A stretch of DNA of 64,000 nucleotides. Origin: Pseudomonas paralcaligenes. Lineage in GTDB: Bacteria > Pseudomonadota > Gammaproteobacteria > Pseudomonadales > Pseudomonadaceae. Made by a program: the position numbers and the translations under genes. The stretch is taken from assembly GCF_019655855.1 (NCBI RefSeq), contig NZ_BPFX01000037.1:1-64000 (forward strand), given 5' to 3'. Under the pieces are notes generated by a model. That model did not search any database and had not been told where the DNA came from. It worked only from the letters and a program-made list of their open reading frames with translations. Within the stretch, counting starts at the first letter, position 1; every line of letters begins with the position of its first letter. Below, one piece after another: positions 25,701 to 34,723 of this stretch.

Positions 25701-27699
25701 AGCCCTCGCTTTCCGAGAAGCTCCAGTAATAGTCGCGGCGCTCGCGGATCAGGCGCACCTGCAGGCTGTCGCTGGCCAGCTTGTTACCGGCCGGGTCGGC
25801 CAGCAGCACTTCGAACTCGGCCAGGCCGTCGCCGTCCACGTTCTCGCCGTCGAACAGGCCGCGCAGGCCCGGCAGGCGCTCGGCCGGCCACACCGGCTGC
25901 ACCAGGCGACGGGTGATCGGGCGGCCGCCGGATTCCTGCAGGCTGGCCTGGAGGATCAGTTGCAGCGGCGACTTGGCCTCGGCCCAGCGGTTCTCGACGC
26001 CGACCGTGGCCAGGCCCTCGGCGTCCAGGGTGGTTTCCTCGAGTTCCAGGTCCTGGCTAAGTTCTTCCTCGGTGACCGAGCCGAACTGGTAGCCCGGCAG
26101 CGTCTTGACCGCCTCGCGCAGCGGACGCACATAGACCTGACCGGTCAGGCGGTTGCCCGACGCCGGCGCGCCATAGAGGTAGCGGCCCTCGACCTGGAAG
26201 CGTGCCTCGTCGCTCGGCTTGAGCGGCTTCTCGCTGCCCTTCAGCTCCAGCGCCAGGCGCTCGGGGAGGAAGTCCTCGACCAGGAACTCGTAGATCTGCT
26301 GGCGGCCGCCGCCGAAGTCGAACAGCAGCTGCCAACGCCCGGTCGGTGCCTCGCCGGCCAGCTGCAGCTGGTACTGGTACAGGCCGTTGGCGCCCGGCTC
26401 CCAGACGAACTTGCGGCTGACCTGCTCGTCCGGCCGGCGCACTTCCACGTTGACCGGCTGCGGCTTGACCGAGCGGCCGTCGACGTCGCGCAGCAGCGCG
26501 TTGAGCAGCACCAGTTCGCCCGGGCGATAGAGGTCACGCGGGCCGAACACGAAGAACTGCAGCGGGTTGGCCACCGCGCCGCCGATATCGAACTCGGCCA
26601 GGTCCAGCGCCGGGCTGGACAGGTTGAGCAGGCTGGTCTGCTCGCCTTGGCGGGCGATCAGCAGGGTGGCCTTCTCGGGCAGCGGCAGCTGGGCATGGCC
26701 GTCGCCGTCGGTCTTGACGCTGGCCAGCACCTCGCCCTTGTAGCCGAGCACCTCGACGTCGACGCCGGACAGCGCCTTGCCGCCCTCCAGGGCCTGGGCG
26801 AAGGCGTCCAGGCGGCCATGGTAGCGATGCACGGACAGGCCGATATCGCTCAGGGTGAACAGGGTCGCCGGCTGCGAATAGTTGTAGGTGCCCGCCTGGC
26901 GCATCACCGCCAGGTACACGCCCGGCTGCTTGAACGGCTCCAGGCCGGCGATCGGCAGCAGCACGGTCTCGCGGGTGTTGCGCGCGGGGTTGAGGTCGAA
27001 GCGGCCGCTGTAGACCAGTTCAGCCATCGGCAGCAGCTCGCGGGACTGCCAGGTGTCCAGGCTGGAAGCGCGCCCCCACTGGGCGAGGAAGTTGGTCAGC
27101 GCCTCCTGCTTGATGCGGAAGAACTCGACGTTGACCTTGTCGACGTTCAGCGCGATCACCGGCAGGCCCTCGGCCAGGCGGGTCGGCAGCAGCGAGCCGC
27201 GGCTGGCGAAGCCCACCGTGGGCTGCAGGTCGCGGGTGTCGAGGCTGGCGCTGTACTCGGCGGCCAGTTCGCTGCCATTGATGGCGCGCAGGCCGCGGTC
27301 GACGGTGAGCGCCAGGCTGCGCCGCGGCTCCAGGTGGCGCAGGCGCAGTTCCATCAGGTTGTCGGACAGCTCCCAGGCGCCGTCGACCTTGCCGCTCTTC
27401 TTGTCCACCAGGTGCACGCGGGCGGCGAAGTCCTGATCCGGGTCCAGCGGCACGCTGAAGCTCACCGACAGCGTGCTGGCGCCGTCCAGCTGGATTTCCG
27501 AGACGTCCGCCACGGACAGCTCGCGGCCGGCGTAGCGCTGGCTCAGCTCGGCCTTGTCCAGCGCCGCGCGTGGCTTGGCGGCCTGTTCGGCGGACGCCGC
27601 CGGCTGGGCGGGCGGCTTGGCGGGAGCATCGGAAGTGGAGGAATCACAGGCACTGAGGAGCGCGAGCGCGGCAGCCAGAAACAATCCTTTGTACGACAT
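22783..27699 (-). CDS. yfhM: bacterial alpha-2-macroglobulin lipoprotein (YfhM type)
   Basis: A 1638-residue periplasmic lipoprotein (E. coli YfhM is about 1650). The signal peptide ends in LLSAC with Cys18 followed by Asp, then a low-complexity Ala/Pro linker. Macroglobulin domains fill the first two thirds. The thioester motif CLEQ is intact at Cys1170-Gln1173 inside PYGCLEQTTSG, and an alpha-helical thioester domain plus receptor-like domain follow. Such proteins trap proteases that breach the outer membrane by covalent linkage, and they usually work with PBP1C, encoded just downstream on the same strand. The start is the ATG at 27697-27699. Confidence 0.96.
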   Translation of the reverse strand: MSYKGLFLAAALALLSACDSSTSDAPAKPPAQPAASAEQAAKPRAALDKAELSQRYAGRELSVADVSEIQLDGASTLSVSFSVPLDPDQDFAARVHLVDKKSGKVDGAWELSDNLMELRLRHLEPRRSLALTVDRGLRAINGSELAAEYSASLDTRDLQPTVGFASRGSLLPTRLAEGLPVIALNVDKVNVEFFRIKQEALTNFLAQWGRASSLDTWQSRELLPMAELVYSGRFDLNPARNTRETVLLPIAGLEPFKQPGVYLAVMRQAGTYNYSQPATLFTLSDIGLSVHRYHGRLDAFAQALEGGKALSGVDVEVLGYKGEVLASVKTDGDGHAQLPLPEKATLLIARQGEQTSLLNLSSPALDLAEFDIGGAVANPLQFFVFGPRDLYRPGELVLLNALLRDVDGRSVKPQPVNVEVRRPDEQVSRKFVWEPGANGLYQYQLQLAGEAPTGRWQLLFDFGGGRQQIYEFLVEDFLPERLALELKGSEKPLKPSDEARFQVEGRYLYGAPASGNRLTGQVYVRPLREAVKTLPGYQFGSVTEEELSQDLELEETTLDAEGLATVGVENRWAEAKSPLQLILQASLQESGGRPITRRLVQPVWPAERLPGLRGLFDGENVDGDGLAEFEVLLADPAGNKLASDSLQVRLIRERRDYYWSFSESEGWNYHYNEKFLNLGEERVKVAAGGTAKISFPVEWGPYRVEVTDPQTGFTSSLRFWAGYYWQDNTEGGAVRPDQVKLALDKPAYGAGDTAKVTVTPPAGGSGYLMVESSDGPLWWQEIEVPAEGKSFDVPLAKDWARHDLYVSALVIRPGERKAGATPKRAVGLLHLPFDRAPRKLQVSLEAPEKMRPLQPLKVKVQAKNADGSVPEKVNVLVAAVDVGILNITEYKTPDPFAELFGRKAYGVDQLDVYGQLIEAGQGRLAKLAFGGDAALAKGGKRPDTSVTIVALQSVPIELNAQGEGDVSLDIPDFNGELRLMAQAWTDERYGMAEGKTVVAAPLVAELSAPRFLAGGDETSVALDLTNLSGAEQQLEVRVEAEGQLNLAGNPDGYSTTLDLDQAQRDTLRIPVRAVGGYGTGVLRVTVAGLDLPGENLPAFSREWRIGVRSAWPAQQKHLRGVLQGDSWQLPAGTLAAFEPAGREALLSVSSRPPLNLAEQIQALRAYPYGCLEQTTSGLYPSLYADGATLKRLGLEGEPEAQRRRSIEIGIERLLGMQRYNGSFGLWGSDSDEEYWLTAYVTDFLLRAREQGFAVPPEALEKASARLLRYLQDRQLVEAGYSDNLDHTRFAVQTYAGLVLARSQQAPLGSLRALYDRRADAKSGLPLVQLAVALQKMGDKPRADEALALGLGIGRQRKEWLADYGSPLRDQALIYALLEENDLAASSRDQLLFSLAEERSLQTYLSTQERNALFLAGRGLIKTPEKDWQATLNVADQVRELSNALPALRLDGASLAEPLSLSSAFDGKLYQQLTISGYPTAAPVARGNNLSIERGFYGLDGRPLDLGNLASGQLVLVHLAVRAEERVPDALVVDLLPAGLELENQNLAQSAASLDDASSAVKEWQQSMQNAAIKHQEFRDDRFVAAVDINGYDTTHLLYLARAVTPGTYRVPPPQVESMYRPAWNAVGAAPAQLVVKEN

Positions 27700-27822
27700 G
27701 ACGGACTCTCGGGAGAGTGGCGGGGGAAGGCCAGCACTATAGCCGAGCCGGGTGCGCCCTTCACGGAAGCGTTACGCACTTGGAATCAATTTGTCGACGA
27801 TCTGCACTCGGCATCGAAGCCC

Positions 27823-27910
27823 TTGTAGGAGCGGCCTTGGCCGCGAAGCCTTTCCCCGTCGCCATGCACAGTCCAACGCCATGAATTCGCGGCCAAGGCC
27901 GCTCCCACAA
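27823..27910. repeat. Long inverted repeat, GTGGGAGCGGCCTTGGCCGCGAA family
   Basis: Outer arms TTGTAGGAGCGGCCTTGG (from 27823) and CCAAGGCCGCTCCCACAA (ending 27910) pair with one mismatch. They extend inward to GGCCGCGAA/TTCGCGGCC, a 25-bp stem with a 38-nt loop. It lies in the 315-bp divergent gap between the macroglobulin and MATE genes. The gap also holds a TATAAT box at 27982-27987, about 28 bases before the MATE start, with no convincing -35. Confidence 0.85.
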
Positions 27911-28014
27911 GACTCCCCCGCGAGAGCCTGGAAGGTCGCCGGGCAACGCCGCGGTGCCACGCGCACCTTTTCGCCCCGGCCTATAATCCCGCGCTTTCAC
28001 CCCGGGGCCGCTCC

Positions 28015-29361
28015 ATGTCCACACTGCTCGCCGCCTGGCATCACGCACCGACCCATCGCCGGGTCTGGGCGCTGGCCGCGCCGATGATCCTGTCCAACCT
28101 CTCCGTGCCGCTGGTGGCGCTGGTGGACAGCACGGTGATCGGCCACCTGCCCCATGCCCACCAGCTCGGCGCGGTGGTGGTGGGCGGCAGCCTGTACGCC
28201 ATGCTGGCCGGGGTGTTCGGCATCCTGCGCATGAGCGCCACCGGCTTCGCCGCCCAGGCGACGGGCCGCGGCGACGGCGCGGCGCTGCGCCTGGTGCTGC
28301 TGCAGAGCCTGGTGCTGGCGGCCGTCATCGCCGTGGTGGTCGGCCTGCTGGCGGTGCCCCTGAGCGATCTGGCCCTGCGCCTGATGAGCCCCTCGGCCGA
28401 GCTGGACGCCCAGGCCCGCGACTTCTTCCACGCCCGCCTGTTCGGCCTGCCGGCCACCCTGGCCTGCGCGGCGCTGGTCGGCTGGCTGCTCGGCACCCAG
28501 AGCGCGCGCGGCGCGCTGGCGGTGATGCTGACCACCAACCTGCTCAATGTGGCGCTCAACCTGTGGTTCGTCCTCGGCCTGGAATGGGGCGTGCTCGGCT
28601 CGGCCCGTGCCTCGGTGCTGGCCGAGTGGTGCGGTGCGCTGCTCGGGCTGTACCTGGCCTGGCGCACCCTGCGCCGTCATCCGGGGCACCTGTCGAGCCA
28701 CGAGCTGCGCCGCTGGAGCGGCTGGAGCGCGCTGCTGGCGGTGAACCGCGACATCCTGATCCGCACCCTGGCGCTGCACCTGGTGTTCTTCCTGATCACC
28801 GTGCAGGGCACCCGCCTGGGCGACGCCACGGTAGCGGCCAACGCCCTGCTGCTCAACGGGCTGCTGGTGGTCGCCTTCGCCCTGGACGGCCTCGCGCACG
28901 CGGTGGAGGCGCTGTGCGGCCACGCCATCGGCGCCCGCGACCGGCTCACCCTGCGCCGCTCGCTGGTGGTGGCCGGCGGCTGGTCGCTGCTGGGCAGCCT
29001 GCTGTTCGCCCTGCTCTTCCTGCTCGCCGGCAGGCTGTTCGTCGAGCTGCAGACCGACATCGCCGAGGTGCGTCGCGCCGCCTACCCGTACCTGCCGTAC
29101 ATGGCACTGCTGCCGCTGGTGGCGGTGTGGAGCTACCTGCTGGACGGCCTGTTCATCGGCGCCACCCGCGCGCGCGAGATGCGCAACGCCATGCTGCTCA
29201 GCGTGGCCCTGGGCCTGGCGCTCGGCTGGCTGCTGCGCGGCCTGGGCAACCACGGCCTGTGGCTGGCCTTCCTCGGCTTCATGCTGATGCGCGGCGTGAC
29301 CCTGGCGCTGCTAGCCCGGCGCCTGCAGCGGCGGGACGCCTGGCTGCCGGCGGCGGGCTGA
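28015..29361 (+). CDS. MATE-family exporter (DinF-like)
   Basis: A 448-residue inner-membrane antiporter with about 12 hydrophobic helices in two similar halves. The N-terminal half shows MILSNLSVPLVALVDSTVIG, the membrane-embedded Asp motif of the DinF branch, and the middle has a characteristic NRDILIRTLALHLVFF segment. Such proteins expel organic cations or other small molecules with H+ or Na+. A TATAAT box 28 bases upstream suggests a short leader. It is not linked to a regulator, and the substrate is unknown. Confidence 0.92.
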   Translation: MSTLLAAWHHAPTHRRVWALAAPMILSNLSVPLVALVDSTVIGHLPHAHQLGAVVVGGSLYAMLAGVFGILRMSATGFAAQATGRGDGAALRLVLLQSLVLAAVIAVVVGLLAVPLSDLALRLMSPSAELDAQARDFFHARLFGLPATLACAALVGWLLGTQSARGALAVMLTTNLLNVALNLWFVLGLEWGVLGSARASVLAEWCGALLGLYLAWRTLRRHPGHLSSHELRRWSGWSALLAVNRDILIRTLALHLVFFLITVQGTRLGDATVAANALLLNGLLVVAFALDGLAHAVEALCGHAIGARDRLTLRRSLVVAGGWSLLGSLLFALLFLLAGRLFVELQTDIAEVRRAAYPYLPYMALLPLVAVWSYLLDGLFIGATRAREMRNAMLLSVALGLALGWLLRGLGNHGLWLAFLGFMLMRGVTLALLARRLQRRDAWLPAAG

Positions 29362-29467
29362 GCGCAGCGAGCGCTGGATCGCACCGCCCGGCCCCTGTAC
29401 CTTGCCCCGGAACAGGGCCGCGACAGAACGGCCCGTCATTCCGTCCCAGCCATCCGAGGAACCCGCC

Positions 29468-29923
29468 ATGGCCGATGCGATCGCCGCCAGCCTGCACTAC
29501 CTGTCGATCTTCGTGCTGTTCGCCCTGCTCACCTGCGAGCACATCCTGTTTCGCGCCGACCTGGACCACGCCACCGCGCGGCGCCTGCTGCGCATCGACC
29601 TGGCCTACGGCGTGACGGCCGGCCTGGTGCTGGCCACCGGTCTGGCCCGGGTGGTCTGGTTCGGCAAGGGCGTGGACTTCTACCTGCACAACTGGGTGTT
29701 CCACGCCAAGGTCACCCTGTTCATCCTGGTCGGCCTGCTGTCGATCCTGCCGACCATGACCTTCTTCAACTGGCGCAACGACCTGCTGGCCGGCAAGGCA
29801 CCGACCATCACCCCGGCCCAGGCCCGGCGCACCATCTGGGTGATCCGCCTGGAGCTGCTGCTGCTCGTCTGCCTGCCGTTCCTGGCCAGCCTGATGGCGC
29901 GTGGGGTGGGTTACTTCAGCTGA
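29468..29923 (+). CDS. DUF2214 membrane protein
   Basis: A 151-residue membrane protein with four hydrophobic helices. The segments ICEH-like TCEHILFRADLDHATARRLL, DLAYGVTAGLVLATGLARV and NWVFHAKVTLFILVGLLS are those of the DUF2214 family. Conserved His residues in helices (CEH, YLHNWVFHAK) could bind heme or metal, but no function is established as far as I know. GAGGAA lies 9 bases before the ATG. A strong terminator follows after a REP-like repeat. Confidence 0.87.
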   Translation: MADAIAASLHYLSIFVLFALLTCEHILFRADLDHATARRLLRIDLAYGVTAGLVLATGLARVVWFGKGVDFYLHNWVFHAKVTLFILVGLLSILPTMTFFNWRNDLLAGKAPTITPAQARRTIWVIRLELLLLVCLPFLASLMARGVGYFS

Positions 29924-29936
29924 TCGCCCCACTGTT

Positions 29937-29999
29937 GTAGGGTGCGCCGTGCGCACCTGCAAGCCCGTACGTGGCTTCGGTGCGCACGGCGCACCCTAC
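29937..29999. repeat. Perfect inverted repeat, GTAGGGTGCGCCGTGCGCACC family
   Basis: Two perfectly complementary 21-bp arms, 29937-29957 (GTAGGGTGCGCCGTGCGCAC...) and 29979-29999, enclose a 21-nt loop. It begins 13 bases after the DUF2214 stop. This is the only copy of this family in the window. Confidence 0.85.
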
Positions 30000-30034
30000 G
30001 AGCAGGCGCAACAGCCAATGGGGGCATCACCATG

Positions 30035-30062
30035 AAAAAGCCCGGCGGATGCCGGGCTTTTT
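30035..30062. terminator. Bidirectional intrinsic terminator
   Basis: AAAAAGCCCGGC-GGAT-GCCGGGCTTTTT: a 7-bp GC stem extended by A/T runs on both sides. It lies between the converging DUF2214 and speA genes and can serve both. Confidence 0.92.
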
Positions 30063-30077
30063 CTTTGCCGTGATGTG

Positions 30078-30127
30078 CGCGGGTTTCACCCGCCCTACGG
30101 GAGCCTGTAGGGCGGGTGAAACCCGCG
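30078..30127. repeat. Perfect inverted repeat, GTAGGGCGGGTGAAACCCGC family
   Basis: The 21-bp arms at 30078-30098 and 30107-30127 are perfectly complementary, with an 8-nt loop (GGGAGCCT). It ends 8 bases from the end of speA. Related to the elements at 13438 and 42975. Confidence 0.88.
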
Positions 30128-30134
30128 TCCGACC

Positions 30135-32048
30135 TCAGGTCGACAGGTAGGAGGAGCGGGTCAGCCCCAGCCGCAGCGCGTCCAGGTACTGGGAGCGTTC
30201 GTTGGCGGTGAGCTTGGCGCCGGCCACCTTGTCGCGGTAGTAGGTCATCAGTTCCTCCGGCGACAGGTGCACATAGCGCAGCATGTCCTCGATGGTGTCG
30301 TGGGTCTCGATGCCGGTGTGGAACACGCTGCCGTCCGGGCGCTGGTAGATGTTCACCGAATCGGTGTCGCCGAACAGGTTGTGCATGTCACCGAGGATTT
30401 CCTGGTAGGCGCCGACCAGGAACACGCCGAGCACGTAGTCCTCGCCCTCGCGCACCTCGTGCACCGGCAGGCTGGTCTCGATCGACTGCTCGTCGACGTA
30501 TTGGCGGATCTTGCCGTCGGAGTCGCAGGTCAGGTCCTGCAGAACGGCACGGCGCAGCGGCTCCTCCTCCAGGCGGGTCAGCGGCAGGATCGGCAGGATC
30601 TGGCCGATGGCCCAGGTGTCCGGCAGGCTCTGGAACACCGAGAAGTTGCAGATGTACTTGTCCGCCAGTTTGTCGTTGAGCTCGTCGAGCACCGCGCGGT
30701 GCGAGCGCTGGCGCGCCTTGAGCTGGTTGTGCAGGCGGCGGCAGATGGCGAAGTAGCACTGCTCGGCCAGGGCCTTCTCAGTCAGGTTGAGCTTGCCGGC
30801 CGAATACTGCGCGGCCACTTCCTCGATGTAGTGGGTGGCGCGCCAGTAGGTCTCGGCGACCATCTCCGGGTCGCTGCCGCCGAGCAGGTCGATCAGGTTC
30901 TGCAGCACCTCCGGTTGCTCGACGGAACGGTCGATCTCCGGCTCCTCGTCGTTGTGCCGCTCCACGTCGGTCACTTGCACCACCAGCACCGCGTGGTGCG
31001 CGGTCATCGCCCGGCCGCTCTCGGAGAAGATGTGCGGATGGGGGATTTCCTGGCGGTCGCAGAACTCCTTGAGCATGTCGACCACGGTGGAGGCGTAGTC
31101 CTCCATGTCGTAGTTGATCGAGCTGGCGTTGCGCGAGTGGGTGCCGTCGTAGTCCACGCCGAGGCCGCCGCCGACGTCGATGTGGTCGACCGGCAGGCCC
31201 AGCCCGCGCAGCTCGCCGTAGTAGCGGATGGCCTCGCGGAAGCCCTTGCGGTAGTCGGCGATGTTGGCGATCTGCGAGCCCATGTGGAAGTGCAGCAGGC
31301 GGATGCCCTGGTCCAGCTTGGCCGCCTTGAAGCGCTCGACCACCGAGAGGATCTGCGCGGCGGAGAGGCCGAACTTGGACTTCTCGCCACCGGTGTCGGC
31401 CCACTTGGAGGACGCCAGCGAGGACAGGCGCACGCGCAGGCCCACCTGCGGGGTGACCTTGATCCTGGCCGCCTCGTCGATGACGAACTGCACCTCGGAT
31501 TCCTTCTCGATCACGATGAACACGTTGTGGCCGAGCTTCTGGCCCATCAGCGCCAGGCGGATGAACTCGCGGTCCTTGTAACCGTTGCAGACGATGGTGC
31601 CGCCCTTCGGCGCCAGCGCCAGCACCGCCATCAGCTCGGGCTTGGAGCCGGCCTCCAGGCCGATGGAGACGTCCTGGGTGGCGATGATGTTCTCCACCAC
31701 CGCCTCCTGCTGGTTGACCTTGATCGGGTACAGCGCGGTGTAGCGGCTGCCGTACTCGAGGCGCTCGATGGCCGCGTCGAAGGCGCTGGTCAGCTGGCGC
31801 ACGCGCGACTGCAGGATGTCCGGGAAGCGCACCAGCAGCGGCAGCGACAGGCCGCTCTCGCGCAGGCCGTCGAGCTGGGCGTAGAGGTCGATCGGCGCGC
31901 TGTCAGGGCCGTTGGGTCGCACTTCGACGCGACCGGCATCGTTGATCGAGAAGAAGCCGGCGCCCCAGTGGCGAATGCCGTAGACGCTGCGGCTGTCCGC
32001 CACCGTCCATTGGCTACCGTCGTCTTTGCGGGTGCGTCTTGCGGCCAT
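30135..32048 (-). CDS. speA: biosynthetic arginine decarboxylase
   Basis: A 637-residue PLP enzyme converting arginine to agmatine, the first step of the agmatine route to putrescine. The PLP-binding lysine is Lys110 in [10 protein letters not shown]. The glycine-rich phosphate site lies in [15 protein letters not shown], and the C-terminal catalytic Cys/Asp region is present (full length for SpeA, about 630-660). The N-terminal [20 protein letters not shown] is typical. It is followed on the same strand side by sui1 at a distance of 118 bases. This is the start of the block syntenic with P. aeruginosa PA4839-PA4856. Confidence 0.97.
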   Translation of the reverse strand: MAARRTRKDDGSQWTVADSRSVYGIRHWGAGFFSINDAGRVEVRPNGPDSAPIDLYAQLDGLRESGLSLPLLVRFPDILQSRVRQLTSAFDAAIERLEYGSRYTALYPIKVNQQEAVVENIIATQDVSIGLEAGSKPELMAVLALAPKGGTIVCNGYKDREFIRLALMGQKLGHNVFIVIEKESEVQFVIDEAARIKVTPQVGLRVRLSSLASSKWADTGGEKSKFGLSAAQILSVVERFKAAKLDQGIRLLHFHMGSQIANIADYRKGFREAIRYYGELRGLGLPVDHIDVGGGLGVDYDGTHSRNASSINYDMEDYASTVVDMLKEFCDRQEIPHPHIFSESGRAMTAHHAVLVVQVTDVERHNDEEPEIDRSVEQPEVLQNLIDLLGGSDPEMVAETYWRATHYIEEVAAQYSAGKLNLTEKALAEQCYFAICRRLHNQLKARQRSHRAVLDELNDKLADKYICNFSVFQSLPDTWAIGQILPILPLTRLEEEPLRRAVLQDLTCDSDGKIRQYVDEQSIETSLPVHEVREGEDYVLGVFLVGAYQEILGDMHNLFGDTDSVNIYQRPDGSVFHTGIETHDTIEDMLRYVHLSPEELMTYYRDKVAGAKLTANERSQYLDALRLGLTRSSYLST

Positions 32049-32166
32049 CGAAGTCTCCTGTGGGGCGAGAAAGGGCTGCCGCCCGGCAGCGGTTGTACAT
32101 CACGAATATGAAGATTGCAGGAAGAGTGGACTACCCCTCCTGCGTGGAAGTTTAGGAAGCGGCGCG

Positions 32167-32538
32167 TCAGCCGCCGGACTTCTTGGCCTTGAAGCCACGC
32201 TTGGCGAGCTCTTCGAGCAGCAGCTCGACCATGTCGCCCTGGATCTCGATGACGCCGTCCTTCAGCCCGCCGCCGCAGCCGCAGCGCTTCTTCAGCGCGC
32301 TGACCAGCTCCTTCAGCTCGGCCTCGGCCAGCGGCACGCCGGTGACGGTGGTGACGGTCTTGCCGCCACGGCCCTTGGTCTCGCGGCGCACCCGGGCGAT
32401 ACCGTCGCCTTCGGGAATCTGGCTCTGCTTGCAGATGCAGGCGGCCACCGGCTGGCCGCAGTCGGGACAGTGCCGACCGCCATCGGTGGAATAGACGAGA
32501 CCGCCCAGGGCGGAGAGCGAAGAAGCTTTCTTGACCAC
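32167..32538 (-). CDS. SUI1/YciH-family translation factor homologue
   Basis: A 123-residue protein with an N-terminal zinc-ribbon-like stretch (HCPDCGQPVAACIC) and a SUI1 domain (RRETKGRGGKTVTTVTGV, followed by the family's CGCGGGLKDGVIEIQGD). It resembles eukaryotic eIF1 and E. coli YciH, which can influence initiation fidelity in vitro; the role in bacteria is unsettled. It is upstream of speA on the same strand, separated by 118 bp. Confidence 0.92.
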   Translation of the reverse strand: MVKKASSLSALGGLVYSTDGGRHCPDCGQPVAACICKQSQIPEGDGIARVRRETKGRGGKTVTTVTGVPLAEAELKELVSALKKRCGCGGGLKDGVIEIQGDMVELLLEELAKRGFKAKKSGG

Positions 32539-32786
32539 CGGCTTTTCCTCGTAGGGGTCAGGATAGCGACTGGCTGAACGATGTCAGCCGCGAGGCCCCA
32601 CTCAGGCAGGGGCGGCGCAACCAGGCGTGGCGCCTGGCATGAAGGTGGCGCAGTGTACGGATAAAAGTGGCGTCTGCTAAGTGCAGAATTGCGCCATTGG
32701 CCGACGGATTGGCGACTCCGTTCGGCATCGCGCACCAGGACGCACGGAAATACTGCACAACACCACGGCCGGCGCGGGCTTCCCCA

Positions 32787-32888
32787 CCCCTCTCCCCACG
32801 GGAGAGGGGCCGGGGGTGAGGGGCTCGCAGGCCACGCCGAGTCGACCATGGCACCCTCACCCCGGCCCTCTCCCACAGGGAGAGGGGG
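32787..32888. repeat. Pair of CCCTCTCCC-type REP hairpins in inverted orientation
   Basis: CCCCTCTCCCCACGGGAGAG...GTGAGGGG (32787-32823) faces CCCTCACCCCGG...GGGAGAGGGGG (32854-32888) across 30 bp, the same arrangement and spacing as at 12500-12601. It ends exactly at the stop codon of the NUDIX gene. It is the only structure I see in the 350-bp gap between the NUDIX and sui1 genes. Confidence 0.87.
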
Positions 32889-33425
32889 CTATCCCTGCGC
32901 CGCCAGGTACAACCGCAACGCCTGCAGCGAATCCGGGCAGCAGGGCTTCTCCCGTACAAGCATCTGGGCCTGTTCGAGCGTGACGAAACGCGCCTCCATC
33001 ACCTCCTCCGGCTGCAGCACCAGCGGCGCATCGGACACGGCGGAAAACACCGCGCCCCACAGGCGGTTGCCCGGCTCGTCGAAGAAGAAGCGCCCATGCT
33101 CGCGCAGCGGCGCCTCGGCAATACCCAATTCCTCGAACAGCTCGCGGGCGGCGGACTCGGCGTAGCTCTCACCCTCGCCCACCATGCCGCCCGCGGCCAC
33201 GTCCCAGTAGCCCGGATACACGGCCTTGCTCAGGGTGCGCCGGTGCACGCACAGCTCGCCACGGGAATTGAACAGCAAGATGAAGGTGCCACGGCCGATC
33301 AGCCCGCGGCCGCGCAGTTCGGCGCGCGGCAAGCCGCCGAGCAGGTGGTCGCGCTCGTCGACCCAGGCGACCCGCTCAGCGTCGGAGGCGGCGCGGTGCG
33401 CCGCCTCGTTCGCGGGATGGGTCAT
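32889..33425 (-). CDS. NUDIX hydrolase, YfcD-like
   Basis: A 178-residue hydrolase of nucleoside-diphosphate-linked compounds. The NUDIX box is complete (GGMVGEGESYAESAARELFE, then EELGI), with metal-binding glutamates in REL-FEEL. The preceding LCVHRRTLSKAVYPGYWDVA resembles the IPP isomerase/YfcD branch, but the rest is shorter than isomerases. ATG at 33425 overlaps the DUF2333 stop, so translation is coupled; the longer open frame upstream lies inside that gene and is rejected. The substrate is unknown. Confidence 0.92.
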   Translation of the reverse strand: MTHPANEAAHRAASDAERVAWVDERDHLLGGLPRAELRGRGLIGRGTFILLFNSRGELCVHRRTLSKAVYPGYWDVAAGGMVGEGESYAESAARELFEELGIAEAPLREHGRFFFDEPGNRLWGAVFSAVSDAPLVLQPEEVMEARFVTLEQAQMLVREKPCCPDSLQALRLYLAAQG

Positions 33426-34495
33426 CAGCCCTGACTCAGCAGGGTGCGCAGGTCGATGATCGCGGCGTTGGCGCGGGAGATGTAGTTGGCCATCACCAGC
33501 GAGTGGTTGGCCAGCACGCCGTAGCCGCTGCCGTTGAGCACCATCGGGCTCCACAGGGTCTCCTGGGCGGCCTCCAGCTCGCGGATGATCTGGCGCACGC
33601 TGACGGTGGCGTTCTTCTTCGCCAGCACGTCGGCGAAGTCCACCTCGATGGCGCGCAGCATGTGCGACAGCGCCCAGGCCTGGCCGCGGGCCTCGTAGAA
33701 CACGTTGTCGATCTGCAGCCAGGGCGTGCGCACCTCTTCCTCGCTGACCTGCACCGTCTGCCCTTCAGGTACCGTCTGGTTCGGCTGCAGGTCGGTATTC
33801 AGGCGCACCCGGCCGACACTGGCCGACAGCCGCTGGGACAGCGAGCCGAGGCGGGTGGCGACGTCGCCCAGCCAGTTGTTGAGGTTATCGGCGCGGGCGT
33901 AGAACTGGGCCTTGGGCTGGCTCGGATCGGCCAGGGCTGCCAGGTAGCGGTCCAGCGACTTGATGCCCTCGGCATACTCGGCCTCGGAGGCCGGCAGCGC
34001 CCAGCTCTTGTTGTCGAAGTTGAAGCGCGGCTCGGCCTTCGCCAGGTTCGGGTCCTCGGTGGACTGCGACTGGGAGCGGGCGAAGTCCTTGCGCAGCGCG
34101 CGGGACAGGTCGCGTACCTGCACCAGCACGCCGTATTCCCAGGCCGGCATGTTGTCCAGCCACAGGCCGGGCGGCGCGATGTCGTTGGACAGGTAGCCGC
34201 CGGGCTTGCTCAGCAGGGTCTGGGAGACCTGCTTGAGGGTCTCCACCGTGGTGTAGCCGCTGACCATCTTGCGCTGGGCCTGTTCGGCCGCCGCCTGGGC
34301 ATGCTGCTGCACCGGAAACAGGTCCGGCTCCTGACTCCAGTACCAGCCCACCAGCATGGCGCCCAGCAGATAGATGCCCAGCAGCGTGCCCAGCGTCTTG
34401 CCGAGCCAGCCGCCACCGAAATAGCTACGCACCCCGTCCATCGAGTCATCGACGTTGCCACGCAGCTCACCTGCGCGATTCTTCCAATCCAGCAT
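33425..34495 (-). CDS. DUF2333 family inner-membrane protein
   Basis: A 356-residue protein with a short cytoplasmic N-terminus, one transmembrane helix (about 35-54, LGTLLGIYLLGAMLVGWYW) and a large helical periplasmic domain ending in NHSLVMANYISRANAAIIDL. This is the layout of the DUF2333 proteins found in Pseudomonas and relatives at this locus (PA4842 in P. aeruginosa, from memory). No enzymatic motif is visible. It is divergent from the GGDEF gene at 34724, with a 228-bp intergenic region. Confidence 0.88.
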   Translation of the reverse strand: MLDWKNRAGELRGNVDDSMDGVRSYFGGGWLGKTLGTLLGIYLLGAMLVGWYWSQEPDLFPVQQHAQAAAEQAQRKMVSGYTTVETLKQVSQTLLSKPGGYLSNDIAPPGLWLDNMPAWEYGVLVQVRDLSRALRKDFARSQSQSTEDPNLAKAEPRFNFDNKSWALPASEAEYAEGIKSLDRYLAALADPSQPKAQFYARADNLNNWLGDVATRLGSLSQRLSASVGRVRLNTDLQPNQTVPEGQTVQVSEEEVRTPWLQIDNVFYEARGQAWALSHMLRAIEVDFADVLAKKNATVSVRQIIRELEAAQETLWSPMVLNGSGYGVLANHSLVMANYISRANAAIIDLRTLLSQG

Positions 34496-34723
34496 GATCT
34501 TGATCCTTCATTGCGTCATCGCTTGATCCGACCCTGTCCGCGGCCGATCCGTTCTGCACTATAAGTGAAGCTCACAGTCAGAGCAGTGACAGAATGGCCT
34601 GGATGCCGCCGATTCGGCCAAAAGTTGGAAAATTGGCGTCAAATGATCAATGGTTATCCTTGGAATACCTTTCCAGTGGTAGCATCAGGCCATCACTCAG
34701 CCCAAAAGGCTGAACCACGTTAG

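Noticed and set aside
24349..27828. A 1159-codon plus-strand open frame opposite the macroglobulin gene
   Set aside because: Same cause; the translation is His/Gln/Arg-rich with no domain, while the minus strand encodes an intact macroglobulin with signal peptide and CLEQ motif.
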